This document shows positions 1 through 10,364 of a DNA stretch of 64,000 nt, one piece after another; the stretch's first letter is position 1; every line of letters begins with the position of its first letter. This DNA comes from Rhodospirillales bacterium (GTDB lineage Bacteria > Pseudomonadota > Alphaproteobacteria > Rhodospirillales > Magnetospirillaceae), in contig JACFNC010000004.1 in NCBI GenBank assembly GCA_019455065.1, forward strand, positions 186,001-250,000, in the 5' to 3' direction. The notes under the pieces are model-generated. The model saw only the letters and a program-made list of their open reading frames with translations. It was not told the DNA's origin and made no database searches. A program made the position numbers and the translations under genes.

Positions 1-696
1 GCGGACCGGGTCGATGCCCTGCATCGCGGCGGGCATGCCTCCGCCGCCGCGGTCGATCAGGCGACCAGACGGCGACTGGAGGGCGACAGCGGCGTCGCGG
101 CGGCCAGGGCGGCGGTCGCGGCGGCAACGACCAACGCCGCCATTGCAGGCGAGGGCCGGTTCTTCACCGGCAGCCGCATCGAGGGCCGCGAGCCCCACGA
201 GCTGGCCGAGGACCTTGCGGTCGCCGAGGCCGAACTCGCCTTCCTGCGCGCCCGGCGGTCCGTCCTCGCCGAGCGGCGCGAGGAACTGCGGGTGGCCAGC
301 CCTTGCGCCTGTATGGTCCACGCGGTGCTGCTGCATGAAGGCGAATGGGTGCGGGGCGGAGCGCCGGCGCTGCTGCTGGTGGGGCCGCACGACGTCGGCC
401 CGACCGTCGTCGCCAAGGTGCCGCTGACGCAGGCCCTGAAGCTGAACATCGGCGGCCGCGCAAACATTCTGCTTGCGACCGAGAGCGCCCCGCGCGACGG
501 GGTGATCGACGAGATCAGTTTGACCCTGCCGCCTCTTGCCCGCCCGGGATTGCCCGACGCGGTCGATCTCGACCCGCATTTCGCCAGCGTCGTCGTGCGC
601 TTGCCGGGGACCGAGACGGCGCCCGTCGGGACGCCCGCCCAGGTGATTTTTCCGATGCCGTTCAAAAGAGCGGTCTTCGCCTGGTTCGGGCTTTGA
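1..696 (+). CDS. HlyD/Alg44-like membrane fusion protein, C-terminal part
   Basis: The reading frame is open from the first base of the window, so the N-terminus is missing; 231 residues remain. The first 95 or so residues are Ala/Arg/Glu-rich and look like the helical hairpin of a periplasmic adaptor. They are followed by a half-lipoyl-like stretch (SPCACMVHAVLLHEGEWV) and a beta-rich C-terminal barrel. This order is typical of HlyD-family adaptors and of the Alg44-type proteins that accompany exopolysaccharide synthases. The partner transporter or synthase would lie upstream, outside the window. The family is fairly secure; the exported substrate cannot be inferred. Confidence 0.6.
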   Translation, partial: ADRVDALHRGGHASAAAVDQATRRRLEGDSGVAAARAAVAAATTNAAIAGEGRFFTGSRIEGREPHELAEDLAVAEAELAFLRARRSVLAERREELRVASPCACMVHAVLLHEGEWVRGGAPALLLVGPHDVGPTVVAKVPLTQALKLNIGGRANILLATESAPRDGVIDEISLTLPPLARPGLPDAVDLDPHFASVVVRLPGTETAPVGTPAQVIFPMPFKRAVFAWFGL

Positions 697-711
697 TCGC
701 GGGCGGCGCGG

Positions 712-2901
712 TCACAAGAAGCCATAGGGATCGACGTCCACCTGCAAACGCACGCCGCCGGGAATTTCCGCGGTGGACAGCCACCCCCGTAGCGTCGCCT
801 GCACGTTCACCCGGCGCTCCGCCCTGAGCAGCAGCCGCACCCGATGGCGGCCGCGCAGCATGGCGAGCGGCGCCGGGGCCGGGCCAAGCACCGTCACCCC
901 GGGGAGGCGCGGTGCCGAACGGGCAAGCCGGCGGGCGACCGCGTCGACGCGCGCGGCATCGGCGCCCGAAACGATCAGCGCCGCCAGCTTGCCGAAGGGG
1001 GGCATGCCGGCGGCGCGCCGCCCCGCCGCCTCCTCGGCGTAGAAGCGCTCGGCGTCGCCCGAGACCAGGGCCTGCATGACCGGATGGTCGGGCTGATAGG
1101 TCTGCAACAGCACCCGGCCGGGGTGTTCGGAGCGGCCGGCGCGTCCCGCCACCTGGGCCAGCAGCTGATAGGTGCGCTCCGCGGCGCGCAGGTCTCCCCC
1201 GGCCAGCCCCAGATCGGCGTCGATCACCCCGACCAGGGTGAGCAGCGGGAAGTGATGCCCCTTGGCGACGATCTGCGTGCCCACCAGCAAATCGAGTTCC
1301 CGCGCCTCCATGCGGCGCACGAGTTCCGCCGCGGCGGCGGGCGAGGCCACGGTGTCGCTGGCCATGATGGCGCAGCGGGCGTCGGGGAAACGCGCCGCGA
1401 CCTCTTCGTAGAGCCGTTCGACGCCGGGGCCGCAGGCGGCGAAGCTGTCGGCGGCGCCGCAGGACGGGCACAGGCTGGGCAGCCGCGCCTGATGGCCGCA
1501 ATGGTGGCACTGCAGGCGGCCGAGCAGGCGATGCTCGACCAGCCAGGCCGTGCAGTTGGGGCATTGCAGCCGCATTCCGCATCCCCGGCACAGCGTCAGC
1601 GGCGCATAGCCGCGGCGATTGAGGAACAGCATCGCCTGCTCGCCGGCGGCCAGGGTCTCCTCCAGGGCGGCGAGCAGCGGCGGCGACAGCCAGGACCGCC
1701 GTGGCGGGCCGTTGCGGCGCATGTCGACGGCGGCGACGCCGGGCATGGCGGCGCCGGCGTGGCGGTCGGGAAGGTGCAGGCGCCGATAGCGCCCGGCCTG
1801 CACGTTGGCCTGCGTCTCCAGGCTCGGCGTGGCCGAGGCCAGGACCACCGGATGTTCGCCCAGCCGGCCGCGCACGACCGCCATGTCGCGGGCGTGATAG
1901 ATGGTCCCGTCCTCCTGCTTGAACGACGAGTCGTGCTCTTCGTCGACGACGATCAGTCCCAGGTCCGGATAAGGCAGGAACAGCGCGGAGCGGGCGCCGA
2001 CGACGACGCGCGCCGCTCCTTCCGCCACCGCCCGCCATGTGTCGCGCCGCTGGCCGGCGGAAAGGTCGGAATGCCATTCGGCCGGCGGCGCCCCGAAACG
2101 CCGCGCGAACCTCTCCAGCCACTGGGCGCTCAAAGCGATCTCGGGCAGCAGCACCAGCACCTGTCGGCCCTTCTGCAGCGCCGCGGCGATGGCTTCGAAA
2201 TAGACCTCGGTCTTGCCGGACCCGGTCACGCCCTCGAGCAGGGTGACCGAGAAGCCGTCGACCACCTTGGCGGCGAGGTCCTGGGCCGCCTCGTGCTGGG
2301 CCCGCGAGAGGGACGGGCCGGGGCGCCGCCAGTCCGGTTCCGGAGGTGCCGGCGAGCGGCAGGTCGCCACCGCTTCCAGCAGGCCGGCGTCGGCCATGCC
2401 GCGGATCACCGACGGACTGACGCCCGCCTCGCGGGACAGATCTGCGGCCGGCAGCGGCGGCGTCCCGGTGACCAATTCCAGCACACGGCGGCGCGCCGGC
2501 GTCAGGCGCGCGGAGGCATCCTGAACAGCGGCGGCGCGATAGGCGACCATGGGGCGCGGAGGCTCGAGCGCGGCGGTTACGCTCATCGCCATCTTGAGCA
2601 CCGCCCCCGTTGGCGCCAGACAGTAGTCGCCGACCCATTCCACGAAGCGGCGCGAAATCTCGGGCAACGGAGGCGCCGGCAAACGTCCGCGCACTTCACG
2701 GAGCTTGGCGGGCGCGACCGTGTCGGTCCCGGGGCCCCATACCACCCCGACCTCGTCACGTCGGCCGAGCGGAACGCGAACGAACGCGCCCGCCTCGACG
2801 GCGAGACCTTCCGGTACAAGATAGTCGTAGGGGCCCGGCAAAGGCAGCGGAAGCATCACGGCGATGCGCTGGCCGGGCAGGAAGGTCTTGGAAATCCCCA
2901 T
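712..2901 (-). CDS. priA: Primosomal protein N' (replication restart helicase)
   Basis: This 729-residue protein has the full PriA architecture. An N-terminal 3' DNA-binding domain begins [20 protein letters not shown]. It is followed by a superfamily 2 helicase core with Walker A GVTGSGKT near residue 225 and the DEEH box near residue 319. Zinc-binding cysteine pairs (CRGC, CPNC, CHHC, CPSC) occur around residues 440-490. PriA recognises stalled or collapsed forks and reloads the replicative helicase. Length is normal for the family. The gene ends convergently with the preceding adaptor gene (15-bp gap), and long antisense ORFs across it are GC-driven shadows. Confidence 0.97.
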   Translation of the reverse strand: MGISKTFLPGQRIAVMLPLPLPGPYDYLVPEGLAVEAGAFVRVPLGRRDEVGVVWGPGTDTVAPAKLREVRGRLPAPPLPEISRRFVEWVGDYCLAPTGAVLKMAMSVTAALEPPRPMVAYRAAAVQDASARLTPARRRVLELVTGTPPLPAADLSREAGVSPSVIRGMADAGLLEAVATCRSPAPPEPDWRRPGPSLSRAQHEAAQDLAAKVVDGFSVTLLEGVTGSGKTEVYFEAIAAALQKGRQVLVLLPEIALSAQWLERFARRFGAPPAEWHSDLSAGQRRDTWRAVAEGAARVVVGARSALFLPYPDLGLIVVDEEHDSSFKQEDGTIYHARDMAVVRGRLGEHPVVLASATPSLETQANVQAGRYRRLHLPDRHAGAAMPGVAAVDMRRNGPPRRSWLSPPLLAALEETLAAGEQAMLFLNRRGYAPLTLCRGCGMRLQCPNCTAWLVEHRLLGRLQCHHCGHQARLPSLCPSCGAADSFAACGPGVERLYEEVAARFPDARCAIMASDTVASPAAAAELVRRMEARELDLLVGTQIVAKGHHFPLLTLVGVIDADLGLAGGDLRAAERTYQLLAQVAGRAGRSEHPGRVLLQTYQPDHPVMQALVSGDAERFYAEEAAGRRAAGMPPFGKLAALIVSGADAARVDAVARRLARSAPRLPGVTVLGPAPAPLAMLRGRHRVRLLLRAERRVNVQATLRGWLSTAEIPGGVRLQVDVDPYGFL

Positions 2902-2947
2902 CCCGCCACTCTAGCGGCGGGGCGACACCATCAACAAGACGGCGCGA

Positions 2948-3799
2948 CTAGCGGACAGCCAGGATGTCACACGGAGGCTGGCGCAAGAGGTCCTCGGCCA
3001 CACTGCCCAGCAAGGCATGGGCGACTCCGCTTCGTCCGTGAGTGCCGATGACCAGCAACTCCGGCCTCGATCGTTTCGTCTCGTTGCGGACGACCTCGCG
3101 CACCATGCCGCGGGCGACGACCTGTCGGATAGAGGGGGCCTTGCCGGAGTAGCGGTCAAGGAAAGCCTCGACCTCGCCTGCGACCAGCCGCTCGATGTTC
3201 TCACGGTGCTTGGCCTCGACCGTTCGATCGGAGTCCTCGCCGGAAATAAAGGTCGCGAACGGTACTTCATAGGCATGGACCACCGTGAGTTCCGCCTCGG
3301 GCAACAGGCGGAGCGCGAATTCGAGCGCAGTGCGCGAGCATTCCGACATGTCGACCGCGACCATGACCTTGCGGTAGGGTGTGAAGGGGCGTTCGGTGAC
3401 AAGCAGCACCGGACGGCCGCTCTCGCGCAGGACCCGCGCGATCGTGGTGTGGCGCAACAGGTCGCCCGTGCGCGGTTTATGGGTGCCCAGAATCACGATG
3501 TCGGCCTTTGTCTCTTCAGCACATCGAATAATCGCTTCGGGACCCGGGCCGAAGGTTACGTGCGTGGAAAACGCGAGCCCGCGGCCTGCCCTCGCCGACC
3601 GCACATAGGCGCCGATCAACCTTTCCGCTTCCCGGCGCAATTCGTCTCGATGGCCGGATGGCGGCTCGCCCTCAATGGCGTGGACGACATGCAACTCGGC
3701 CTCTATCTGGCGCGCCAGCGACACCGCCCGGTCAAGGGCCCGGTCTGAATGGGGCGACAGGTCGGTCGCCACCAACACTTTCCCGGAATTCGACTGCAT
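2948..3799 (-). CDS. Tandem-domain universal stress protein
   Basis: The product has two UspA domains in tandem (about residues 1-140 and 145-283), each starting with a hydrophobic strand and an early Asp (KVLVATDLS and KVMVAVDMS). ATP-loop-like glycine patterns are visible, for example VIGTHGRSGVAH near the C-terminus. The ATG at 3799 is preferred over the ATG at 3829 because it follows a strong GGGAGGGCGAGA ribosome binding site. The longer start would abut the stop of the upstream ATPase gene exactly. Co-transcription with the P-type ATPase is very likely. Such proteins usually bind ATP and modulate stress or dormancy physiology; the precise role here is unknown. Confidence 0.88.
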   Translation of the reverse strand: MQSNSGKVLVATDLSPHSDRALDRAVSLARQIEAELHVVHAIEGEPPSGHRDELRREAERLIGAYVRSARAGRGLAFSTHVTFGPGPEAIIRCAEETKADIVILGTHKPRTGDLLRHTTIARVLRESGRPVLLVTERPFTPYRKVMVAVDMSECSRTALEFALRLLPEAELTVVHAYEVPFATFISGEDSDRTVEAKHRENIERLVAGEVEAFLDRYSGKAPSIRQVVARGMVREVVRNETKRSRPELLVIGTHGRSGVAHALLGSVAEDLLRQPPCDILAVR

Positions 3800-3829
3800 T
3801 CTCGCCCTCCCTAGGCCGAACGTCGCCAT

Positions 3830-6538
3830 TCAATGGGCGGTTGCCAAGCCCAACCGCCGCCGACCCAGCTTTTCCAATTCCAGCACGAAGAACAGGATCA
3901 CAGCCACCGCTACCACCAGCATGCCGTCGAAAAGTGACACCGGTCGAGTCTCAAACCATCGCTGCATGAAGGGGGCGTAGGTGAACACGAACTGCAGTCC
4001 GACCACAATGGCAACCGCGATCAGGACCGGGCGGGTTCCGAGGATGCCCTGGACCGTCAGCGACGGCGCCCTCAGATACCGCACGCTGAACAGATAGAAG
4101 ATCTCCATGGCCACCAGGGTATTGACGGCGAGGGTCCGCGCTTCCGCAACCTCGGCCCCGCGCCAAAGGGCAAGGTTAAACATGCCGAAGATGCCGCCCA
4201 CGAAAAGCGCCGACACCAGGGCGATCCGCCATAGCACGAACGTCGAAAGCATCGGGGCGTCGAGGCGGCGCGGCGGTCGCTTCATCACGTCGCTTTCCAT
4301 CGGTTCGAACGCCAAAGTCATCGCCAGGGCGACCGAACTCACCATGTTTACCCAAAGGATCTGCAAGGGCGTTATGGGCAGCATCAATCCCGCCAGGATC
4401 GCGGCGACGATCGCCAGCGACTCTCCGCCGTTGATCGGCAGCAGGAAGATGATGGACTTCTTGAGGTTGTCGTAGACCGCTCGTCCCTCTCGAACGGCCT
4501 CGGCGATCGACGCGAAGTTGTCGTCGGCGAGGACCATCTCCGCCGCCTCCTTGGCGGCGTCGGTGCCTTTCAGTCCCATCGCCACGCCCACGTCGGAGCG
4601 TTTAAGCGCCGGGGCGTCGTTCACTCCGTCTCCGGTCATGGCGACCGCATGGCCCGCCTCCTGGAGCGCCATGACGAGGCGGAGCTTGTGTTCCGGGCTG
4701 GTGCGCGCGAAGACGTCGACACCAACCGCGATCGAGGGTAGCGCGGGGTCGTCGATGGCGTCGATGTCGCGGCCGGTCATCACGTCCGCAGGGTTGCGAA
4801 GCCCAAGTTGTGCGGCGATGGCCCGGGCGGTGCCCGCATGGTCGCCGGTGATCATCTTGACGCGGATGTTCGCGGACTGACACTCGCGCACCGCCTCGAT
4901 CGCCTCTTCGCGCGGGGGGTCGATCAGACCGAGAAGGCCAAGAAGGGTCAACCCGCCGTCGACGTCCGAAAATCTGAGTTCGCGATGCTCCGGAGAGGTG
5001 GCCCGGGTCGCCACCGCCAACACACGCTGTCCCCGCGATGTCATTTCTTCGACAGCCGTTTCCCATAGCATTCGATGAACACGAACGTCGCCGCCACCGG
5101 TCCGCTGCGCGGCGCACATGTCTAACAGCCGCTCGGGTGCGCCCTTGACGAACACGAAGCCCCGGCCTTCGTGGTCGTGATGCAGGGTGGCCATGAAGCG
5201 GTGCTCGGATTCGAATGGGATCACGTCTGTTCGCGGGCGTTCCTTGGCTTCGAGATCGAGGCTGAACCCGGCCTTCAGGCCGGCCATCAGCAACGCCCCT
5301 TCCATCGGATCCCCCTCGACGACCCAACGGCCGTCCGCCTGGCGCAATTGGGAGTCGTTGCACAGGATCGCCGCCCGAATGACGGCGGACAAGGGCTCGG
5401 GCAATTCCGAAAGCTCCGCGCCCTCCGCCGAGAACCCGCCATGCGGGTCGTAACCGACGCCGCTGACCGAGTAGGCGCCGTCGGCGGTCGCGACGGCCGT
5501 GACCGTCATTTCGTTCCGGGTCAGGGTGCCCGTCTTGTCGGAGCAGATGATCGATACCGAGCCCAGGGTCTCGACGGCCGGCAGCCGGCGGATGATTGCG
5601 TTGCGCGCGGCCATGCGCTGCACGCCGATGGCCAGGGTGACCGTCAGGATGGCGGGCAGACCCTCGGGTATCGCGGCCACCGACAACCCGACCACGGCCA
5701 TGAACATCTCGCCGGCGTCATAGTCCCGCACCCACAGCCCGAACGCGAAGACCACCGCGCCAAGCCCCAGAATCCCCGCGGTCAGCCATGCCGAGAATCG
5801 CGTCATTTGACGCAGCAACGGGGTGGTGAGGGATTCCACGTCGGCGAGCATGGAACTGATCCGGCCGATTTCCATGTCCGCGCCGGTGGCGACGACCACC
5901 CCGGTCGCCTGACCCGAGGCGACGAGTGTTCCCGAGTAGGCCATCGAGGTGCGGTCACCCAGCGCCGCATCGCCTTGCACCGGGGCGATGTCCTTCGGCA
6001 CCGGGACCGATTCGCCGGTAAGCGAGGCTTCTTGGACCTGCAGGCCCTTGACCCGGACGAGCCGCATGTCGGCCGGCACCTTGTCGCCCGATTCCAAGGT
6101 GACGAGATCGCCGGGAACAAGTTCCTCGGCCGGTATGGTCAGGCGCCGGCCTCCACGTATGACGGCGGCGCGTGCGGACAGCATCTTGCGGATGGCCTGC
6201 AACGCCTTCTCGGCCTTCCCCTCCTGTACGAAGCCGATGACGGCGTTGAGGACGACGACGCCGAGGATGACGTTTGTATCGATCCAATGGCCTAGCGACG
6301 CCGTGATCGCCGCGGCACCGAGGAGTACGTAGATCAGCAGGTTGTGAAACTGGCCGAGAAAACGCCGCAGCGGACCGCGCCGTGCCGGCTGGGGAATCCG
6401 ATTGGGGCCATATCGATCGCGTCGCCGCGCGGCCTCCTCATCGGACAATCCGCCATCGCCGGTGCCGAGCGATGCGAGGGCCGCCGCCGCCGGGCGGTCA
6501 TGCCACGCTTGGCCCTGCGAAGGGCTTAGCGTGCTCAT
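3830..6538 (-). CDS. P2-type cation-transporting ATPase (CtpF/PacL-like)
   Basis: A 902-residue P-type ATPase with the complete cytoplasmic machinery: actuator TGES, phosphorylation motif DKTGTLT, hinge [13 protein letters not shown], and an N-terminal cation-ATPase domain ending before the first membrane pair. The M4 motif is PEGLP, as in Ca2+ and Na+/K+ pumps. M5 retains an N-x-G-E pattern (NGGE). M6 reads [12 protein letters not shown], so the Asp that coordinates Ca2+ in SERCA is replaced by Ser. The transported ion is therefore uncertain; the pattern is nearer to mycobacterial CtpF. It is the first gene of a two-gene unit with the universal stress protein. Start ATG chosen at 6538. Confidence 0.9.
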   Translation of the reverse strand: MSTLSPSQGQAWHDRPAAAALASLGTGDGGLSDEEAARRRDRYGPNRIPQPARRGPLRRFLGQFHNLLIYVLLGAAAITASLGHWIDTNVILGVVVLNAVIGFVQEGKAEKALQAIRKMLSARAAVIRGGRRLTIPAEELVPGDLVTLESGDKVPADMRLVRVKGLQVQEASLTGESVPVPKDIAPVQGDAALGDRTSMAYSGTLVASGQATGVVVATGADMEIGRISSMLADVESLTTPLLRQMTRFSAWLTAGILGLGAVVFAFGLWVRDYDAGEMFMAVVGLSVAAIPEGLPAILTVTLAIGVQRMAARNAIIRRLPAVETLGSVSIICSDKTGTLTRNEMTVTAVATADGAYSVSGVGYDPHGGFSAEGAELSELPEPLSAVIRAAILCNDSQLRQADGRWVVEGDPMEGALLMAGLKAGFSLDLEAKERPRTDVIPFESEHRFMATLHHDHEGRGFVFVKGAPERLLDMCAAQRTGGGDVRVHRMLWETAVEEMTSRGQRVLAVATRATSPEHRELRFSDVDGGLTLLGLLGLIDPPREEAIEAVRECQSANIRVKMITGDHAGTARAIAAQLGLRNPADVMTGRDIDAIDDPALPSIAVGVDVFARTSPEHKLRLVMALQEAGHAVAMTGDGVNDAPALKRSDVGVAMGLKGTDAAKEAAEMVLADDNFASIAEAVREGRAVYDNLKKSIIFLLPINGGESLAIVAAILAGLMLPITPLQILWVNMVSSVALAMTLAFEPMESDVMKRPPRRLDAPMLSTFVLWRIALVSALFVGGIFGMFNLALWRGAEVAEARTLAVNTLVAMEIFYLFSVRYLRAPSLTVQGILGTRPVLIAVAIVVGLQFVFTYAPFMQRWFETRPVSLFDGMLVVAVAVILFFVLELEKLGRRRLGLATAH

Positions 6539-6701
6539 TCCATGGCTCGCGAGATGGCGTAGGCGCGCGGCATAGCCGTGAGATGGTTAGGGTTTTTGTA
6601 AAATCAAATCGGCGAAGCTGGCCGCCCGGATCGACTCGCATCGCCTGAGCCCTTGGGCTACACTGCCGCCGCCTGGACGGAACGTTCAGCCTGGAGAGCG
6701 A

Positions 6702-7415
6702 ATGGCGAGCAAGCAGGGAGACAAGGCGCGGGCGCCCAACGCGGGATCGCCGACCGAGGGCGAGGTGAAGGCCTATCTCAAGGATCATCCCGACTTTCTG
6801 GTGCGCCATTCGGACTTGCTTTTGCGGTTGACGGTGCCGTCCCGTTCGCGCGGCGACAACGTTGTCGACCTGCAGGAGTTCATGATCGAGCGCTTGAAAA
6901 GCGAGGTCGAGGACTTGCGGGGGTGCGCCGAGCACCTGATCACGACCACCCGCAACAACATGTCGACGCAGGCGCGCACCCACGAGGCGGCGCTGGCCGT
7001 TCTCACCGCCGCCGGCATGGCGGAACTCGCGCAGGTCGTGGCCGACGAACTACCGCCCCTGCTCGACGTGGATGTGGTCACTCTTTGCTTCGAAGTGGGA
7101 GACCAGCCGCTTCCCGAACTGGCCGTCAGCGGAATCCAGCGGCTTCCGGCGGGCAGAATTGACCTGCTCCTCTCCCAGGGGCATAGCGTCCTGCGCGGCA
7201 ACGCGGTGGGGGATCCCGAGGTCTTCGCCGATGGCGCCGGACTCGTCCGCTCATACGCCCTCGTCCGGCTCGATCCGGGCGGGCGTTGCCCGGTGGGCCT
7301 TCTCGCCCTGGGCTCGCGCAACGAGCGCACCTTCCACCACAGCCAGGCGATCGATCTTCTCACCTTCCTGGCCCGCATCATCGAAAACGCGGTCTGCCGG
7401 TGGGTGGCGGCCTGA
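6702..7415 (+). CDS. DUF484 family protein
   Basis: A 237-residue DUF484 protein. The N-terminal part carries the characteristic YLKDHPDFLVRHSDLL segment, followed by a coiled-coil-like stretch (about residues 50-95) and a GAF-like C-terminal domain ending in FLARIIENAVCRW. DUF484 genes are commonly found directly upstream of xerC in Proteobacteria, as here, where the two reading frames overlap. The biochemical function of the family is not established. A GAGAG-type ribosome binding site precedes the ATG. Confidence 0.9.
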   Translation: MASKQGDKARAPNAGSPTEGEVKAYLKDHPDFLVRHSDLLLRLTVPSRSRGDNVVDLQEFMIERLKSEVEDLRGCAEHLITTTRNNMSTQARTHEAALAVLTAAGMAELAQVVADELPPLLDVDVVTLCFEVGDQPLPELAVSGIQRLPAGRIDLLLSQGHSVLRGNAVGDPEVFADGAGLVRSYALVRLDPGGRCPVGLLALGSRNERTFHHSQAIDLLTFLARIIENAVCRWVAA

Positions 7416-8350
7416 TCCGCTTCGCGGGCGACGCGGCACTCTTGCAGGCGTTGGCGGCATGGCAGGCGTGGCTGGGGGACGAGCGCCGGGTGTCCGCCCA
7501 TACGTTGGACGGCTATGGCCGTGACCTCGCCGCGTTCCTGGCGTTTCTGACGGACCACCTCGGCGGCGAACCGCGTCTCCAAGACCTCGAGCGCCTGGCG
7601 ACCGCCGATTTCCGCGCCTATCTGGCGCGACGTTCCGGCGACGGCCTGTCGCGGGCGTCGCTGGCCCGCGCCATGTCGACGTTACGCGGGTTCTTCCGTT
7701 TTCTCGACAGGACAGGGCGGTTGCACAACGCCGCGCTGTCCGCCGTCCGCGCTCCCCGGCCCCCCGCGTCGGTGCCGAAGCCTCTGGCCGCCGACGAAGC
7801 GCTGGAGGCGCTGGAGACGGCCGCCGAATTGCAGGACGAGCCGTGGCTGGCGGCGCGCGACACCGCCCTGTTCACCATGCTCTACGGCTGCGGGTTGCGA
7901 TTGGGCGAGGCATTGTCCCTGAACCGGCGCGATGTGCCCAAAGGCGAAACGATGGTGGTGACCGGCAAGGGACGCAAGCAGCGGGTGGTGCCGGTGCTGC
8001 CCGTGGTCGCCGCGGCGCTTGCCGACTACCTGTCGCTGTGCCCCTTCGCGCATGGCGAGGATGCGCCGCTGTTCGTCGGCGCGCGCGGCAAGCGGCTGAA
8101 TCCGGGGGTCGTGCAGCGGCAGATGCGGCGGTTGCGCGCCTTGCTCGGGCTGCCGGCGACGGCGACGCCGCACGCCCTGCGCCACAGCTTCGCCACCCAC
8201 CTGCTGGCCGGGGGGGGCGATCTGCGCACCATCCAGGAACTCTTGGGACACGCCTCGCTCAGCACCACGCAGCGGTACACCCAGGTCGATCAGGCGCGGC
8301 TGTCAGGAATCTACCAGCAGGCTCATCCGCGGGCGAAGGCCTCGGAGTAG
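7400..8350 (+). CDS. xerC: Tyrosine recombinase XerC
   Basis: The product (316 residues from GTG 7400) has the SAM-like N-terminal core-binding domain and a catalytic domain with the tyrosine-recombinase signature. Visible are the Arg in GCGLRLGEAL, Lys in GKGRKQR, the HxLR box in HALRHSFATHLL, a His in LLGHASLSTTQ, and the nucleophilic Tyr in RYTQVD. XerC acts with XerD at dif to resolve chromosome dimers. The frame is open further upstream, but that stretch is a shadow of DUF484. The GTG at 7400, 16 bases before the DUF484 stop, is the first sensible start; a CTG at 7412 is the alternative. It sits in the housekeeping DUF484-xerC context, not in a mobile element. Confidence 0.92.
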   Translation: MGGGLIRFAGDAALLQALAAWQAWLGDERRVSAHTLDGYGRDLAAFLAFLTDHLGGEPRLQDLERLATADFRAYLARRSGDGLSRASLARAMSTLRGFFRFLDRTGRLHNAALSAVRAPRPPASVPKPLAADEALEALETAAELQDEPWLAARDTALFTMLYGCGLRLGEALSLNRRDVPKGETMVVTGKGRKQRVVPVLPVVAAALADYLSLCPFAHGEDAPLFVGARGKRLNPGVVQRQMRRLRALLGLPATATPHALRHSFATHLLAGGGDLRTIQELLGHASLSTTQRYTQVDQARLSGIYQQAHPRAKASE

Positions 8351-8357
8351 CGCAGGC

Positions 8358-8705
8358 CTAAACGCCCGGGTCGCTGCGCTCGATGAACAGTCGCAGGTTG
8401 CTGGGCATCCGGTCCTTGATGCGGTTGAGGCCGCGCGACACCGGCGGCGCCTGGCGGCGGATCCAAGTTACCGATCGGCGTGCCTTTCGCGAGCCGCGGG
8501 CGACGAAATAGAGCCCCAGTGCGAACAGCACGAATCCCACCGGCACCGGCGTCGGCACCGAGGCGACTCCGGCCAGCATGAACGCCGATCCCATCCCGAG
8601 CAGGCCCGTCCGCTTGGTCCACACCATGAGGCGTCGGCGACGGCGGCGGAGCAAGGCGTGGTCAGTTCTCAGGATGGTCGCAAGCCTCGTCCTGTCACCA
8701 AGCAT
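8358..8705 (-). CDS. Small PGPGW-like inner-membrane protein
   Basis: About 115 residues from the ATG at 8705. An Arg-rich cytoplasmic N-terminus (RRRRRR) precedes a hydrophobic hairpin built on the pattern MGSAFMLAGVASVPTPVPVG and FVLFALGLYFVARG, followed by a basic helical tail. The glycine/proline-rich hairpin resembles PGPGW/DUF454-type small membrane proteins. A longer frame up to 8795 would overlap the MFS gene, and a shorter one could begin at ATG 8627; no ribosome binding site decides clearly. Function unknown. Confidence 0.55.
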   Translation of the reverse strand: MLGDRTRLATILRTDHALLRRRRRRLMVWTKRTGLLGMGSAFMLAGVASVPTPVPVGFVLFALGLYFVARGSRKARRSVTWIRRQAPPVSRGLNRIKDRMPSNLRLFIERSDPGV

Positions 8706-8754
8706 GATGGTTCCGAGCGGGGAAGGGTCGAGTACATATGCACCCGAGGCTAGG

Positions 8755-9942
8755 CTAGGGCAAGCGCCGCGACCACAAGATCGCCAGTGGCCCAAGCATG
8801 GCTACCATGCTCACCGAGGCGAAGGCCATCGCCCAGGCGTAGGCGCTGTTCGCGCCGCCGGCCAGGTCGAGCACGACACCGACGGCGAGCGGGCCGAGAA
8901 ACGCCGCCGTGAACCCCAGTACCGAATGCAGCGCCATCGTCGTTCCACGCCGTCCGGCGTCGGCCGAGTGCACCGCCCCCGTGGTCAGGGCGGCCGAATC
9001 GGCCTGGATGAAGGCGGAATGCACGATGCTCAGCAGCGCCACGGCGACATAGGGCAGCGAGGAGGAGAAGCCGAAGGCCAGGGCGGCGGCGGCCGACAGG
9101 ACCATCCCCGTCATGATTACCCGGCCGCGATCCAGGCGCGCTGCGATGTCGGCGCCGACGATGCTGGCGACCATGGCCACCACGGCCGCCACCGTCATTA
9201 CCGAAGTCGGACTCCAGCCGGGCTCCGTTCCCTGGCTATGGGCCACGAAGGCAAGAAACGCCACGGCCCAGGAGCGGGCCGCGAAAAGTTCCCAGCAATG
9301 CACCGTGTAGCCCAGGATGTAGCCCATCGCCGGCCGGTTGCGTAACACCGGGCGGTAATCCAGAAGATGGGTCGGTTGCTCGGGCGGCAGGGGCTTCGCC
9401 GGTCGCAGAAGCGTGGCGACCAACGCCATCCCCAGGGCCGCTGCGATACCCGATGCGGCGAACGCCCAACGCCAGTCGAAGGCGGCCACGATCTCGCCGA
9501 CGACCAGGAACGAGGCGCTGGTGCCCAGGCTGAAACTCGCCGTGTAGAACGAGATGGCGCGCGGCTGCATGGGGCCGTCGAAGCGGTCGACCAGGGCACG
9601 CAGGCCGGGCATGTAGGTTCCGGCCAGACCCACCCCGCCTAATGCGCGGAACATCATCGCCGTCCAGAATCCATCGGCTATCAGGGCGAAGCCGAGCGCG
9701 GATATCGCTGATGTACCGGCGCCGAACAGGTAGATGCGGCGCGCGTCGACGCGGTCGGTCAAACCGACCAGGATGGGAACCGCGACCGTGTAGCCGGCGA
9801 AATACACGCCGCTGATCCATCCGGCCTCGGTGTTGCTGAGGCTCCATTCGGCAAGAAAGGTCGGCAGGGCGGCCGGAAAGGCGAACACGCCAAGCATCGT
9901 CAGCACCTCGGCGATGCACAGCGCCACGACCACCCGCCACAT
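8755..9942 (-). CDS. MFS transporter
   Basis: A 395-residue major facilitator with twelve predicted membrane segments. It has the loop 2-3 signature around GLTDRVDARRIYLFG, and a second half beginning near residue 210 (GYILGYTVHCWELFAARSW). The start codon overlaps the stop of the upstream small membrane-protein gene by one base (TGATG), so translational coupling is likely. Sequence alone does not reveal the substrate. The family is closest in feel to CynX/NimT-like or sugar-phosphate permease-like exporters, but this is only an impression. Confidence 0.85.
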   Translation of the reverse strand: MWRVVVALCIAEVLTMLGVFAFPAALPTFLAEWSLSNTEAGWISGVYFAGYTVAVPILVGLTDRVDARRIYLFGAGTSAISALGFALIADGFWTAMMFRALGGVGLAGTYMPGLRALVDRFDGPMQPRAISFYTASFSLGTSASFLVVGEIVAAFDWRWAFAASGIAAALGMALVATLLRPAKPLPPEQPTHLLDYRPVLRNRPAMGYILGYTVHCWELFAARSWAVAFLAFVAHSQGTEPGWSPTSVMTVAAVVAMVASIVGADIAARLDRGRVIMTGMVLSAAAALAFGFSSSLPYVAVALLSIVHSAFIQADSAALTTGAVHSADAGRRGTTMALHSVLGFTAAFLGPLAVGVVLDLAGGANSAYAWAMAFASVSMVAMLGPLAILWSRRLP

Positions 9943-10238
9943 CAGCGAGCCCCGCCGTTCTTGTCGTTGCCGTCGGTGCCGTTATGGCGGCGCAGCCAGT
10001 CGGCGGCCCGGTCCTTGGCCGCGTCGAAGGTGGCCGCGAGTTCGGGATGGCGCGCGCGCATGCGATCAAGCTGCCGCTGCGCCCAGGGCGAGACGGTGGA
10101 CAGGATATAGAAGCCGATGGCGAGGAACAGGAAGCCCTGAAGGATCGGCAGGAACAGGCCGATAACGCCCAGTACCACGAAGCCCCAGCCGGCCCCCAGC
10201 GTCAGCCACCGTTTCATCCACCGCCAGTGCGTGCGCAT
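9942..10238 (-). CDS. PGPGW/DUF454-type small membrane protein
   Basis: A 98-residue protein with a short basic N-terminus and a hydrophobic hairpin (WGFVVLGVIGLFLPILQG then FLFLAIGFYILS), followed by an amphipathic, charged C-terminal tail (RMRARHPELAATFDAAK). This is the layout of PGPGW (DUF454-like) inner-membrane proteins. Its TGA overlaps the ATG of the MFS gene by one base, so the two are a translationally coupled pair. A similar small protein lies on the other side of the transporter. No function is known. Confidence 0.7.
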   Translation of the reverse strand: MRTHWRWMKRWLTLGAGWGFVVLGVIGLFLPILQGFLFLAIGFYILSTVSPWAQRQLDRMRARHPELAATFDAAKDRAADWLRRHNGTDGNDKNGGAR

Positions 10239-10364
10239 CGCTCCCCGTCTCGTCCGTGGCCCGGCCGGCCGAGGGAAGATATGGTACGCGCCGGGTCATG
10301 CCAAGCGGCGAGGCCGCCTCACCATCTGCAAGCCGATGGCTGATCCTCGTGTGGAGCGCGGCAG

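Noticed and set aside
662-3051. Long frames of 658 and 735 codons overlapping priA
   Set aside because: They are out-of-frame or antisense shadows of priA, with low-complexity Arg/Ala/Gly composition and no motifs.
7400-8350. xerC as integrase of a mobile element
   Set aside because: It is in the conserved DUF484-xerC housekeeping context with no attachment repeats or cargo genes around it and is 20 kb from the IetAS cassette.
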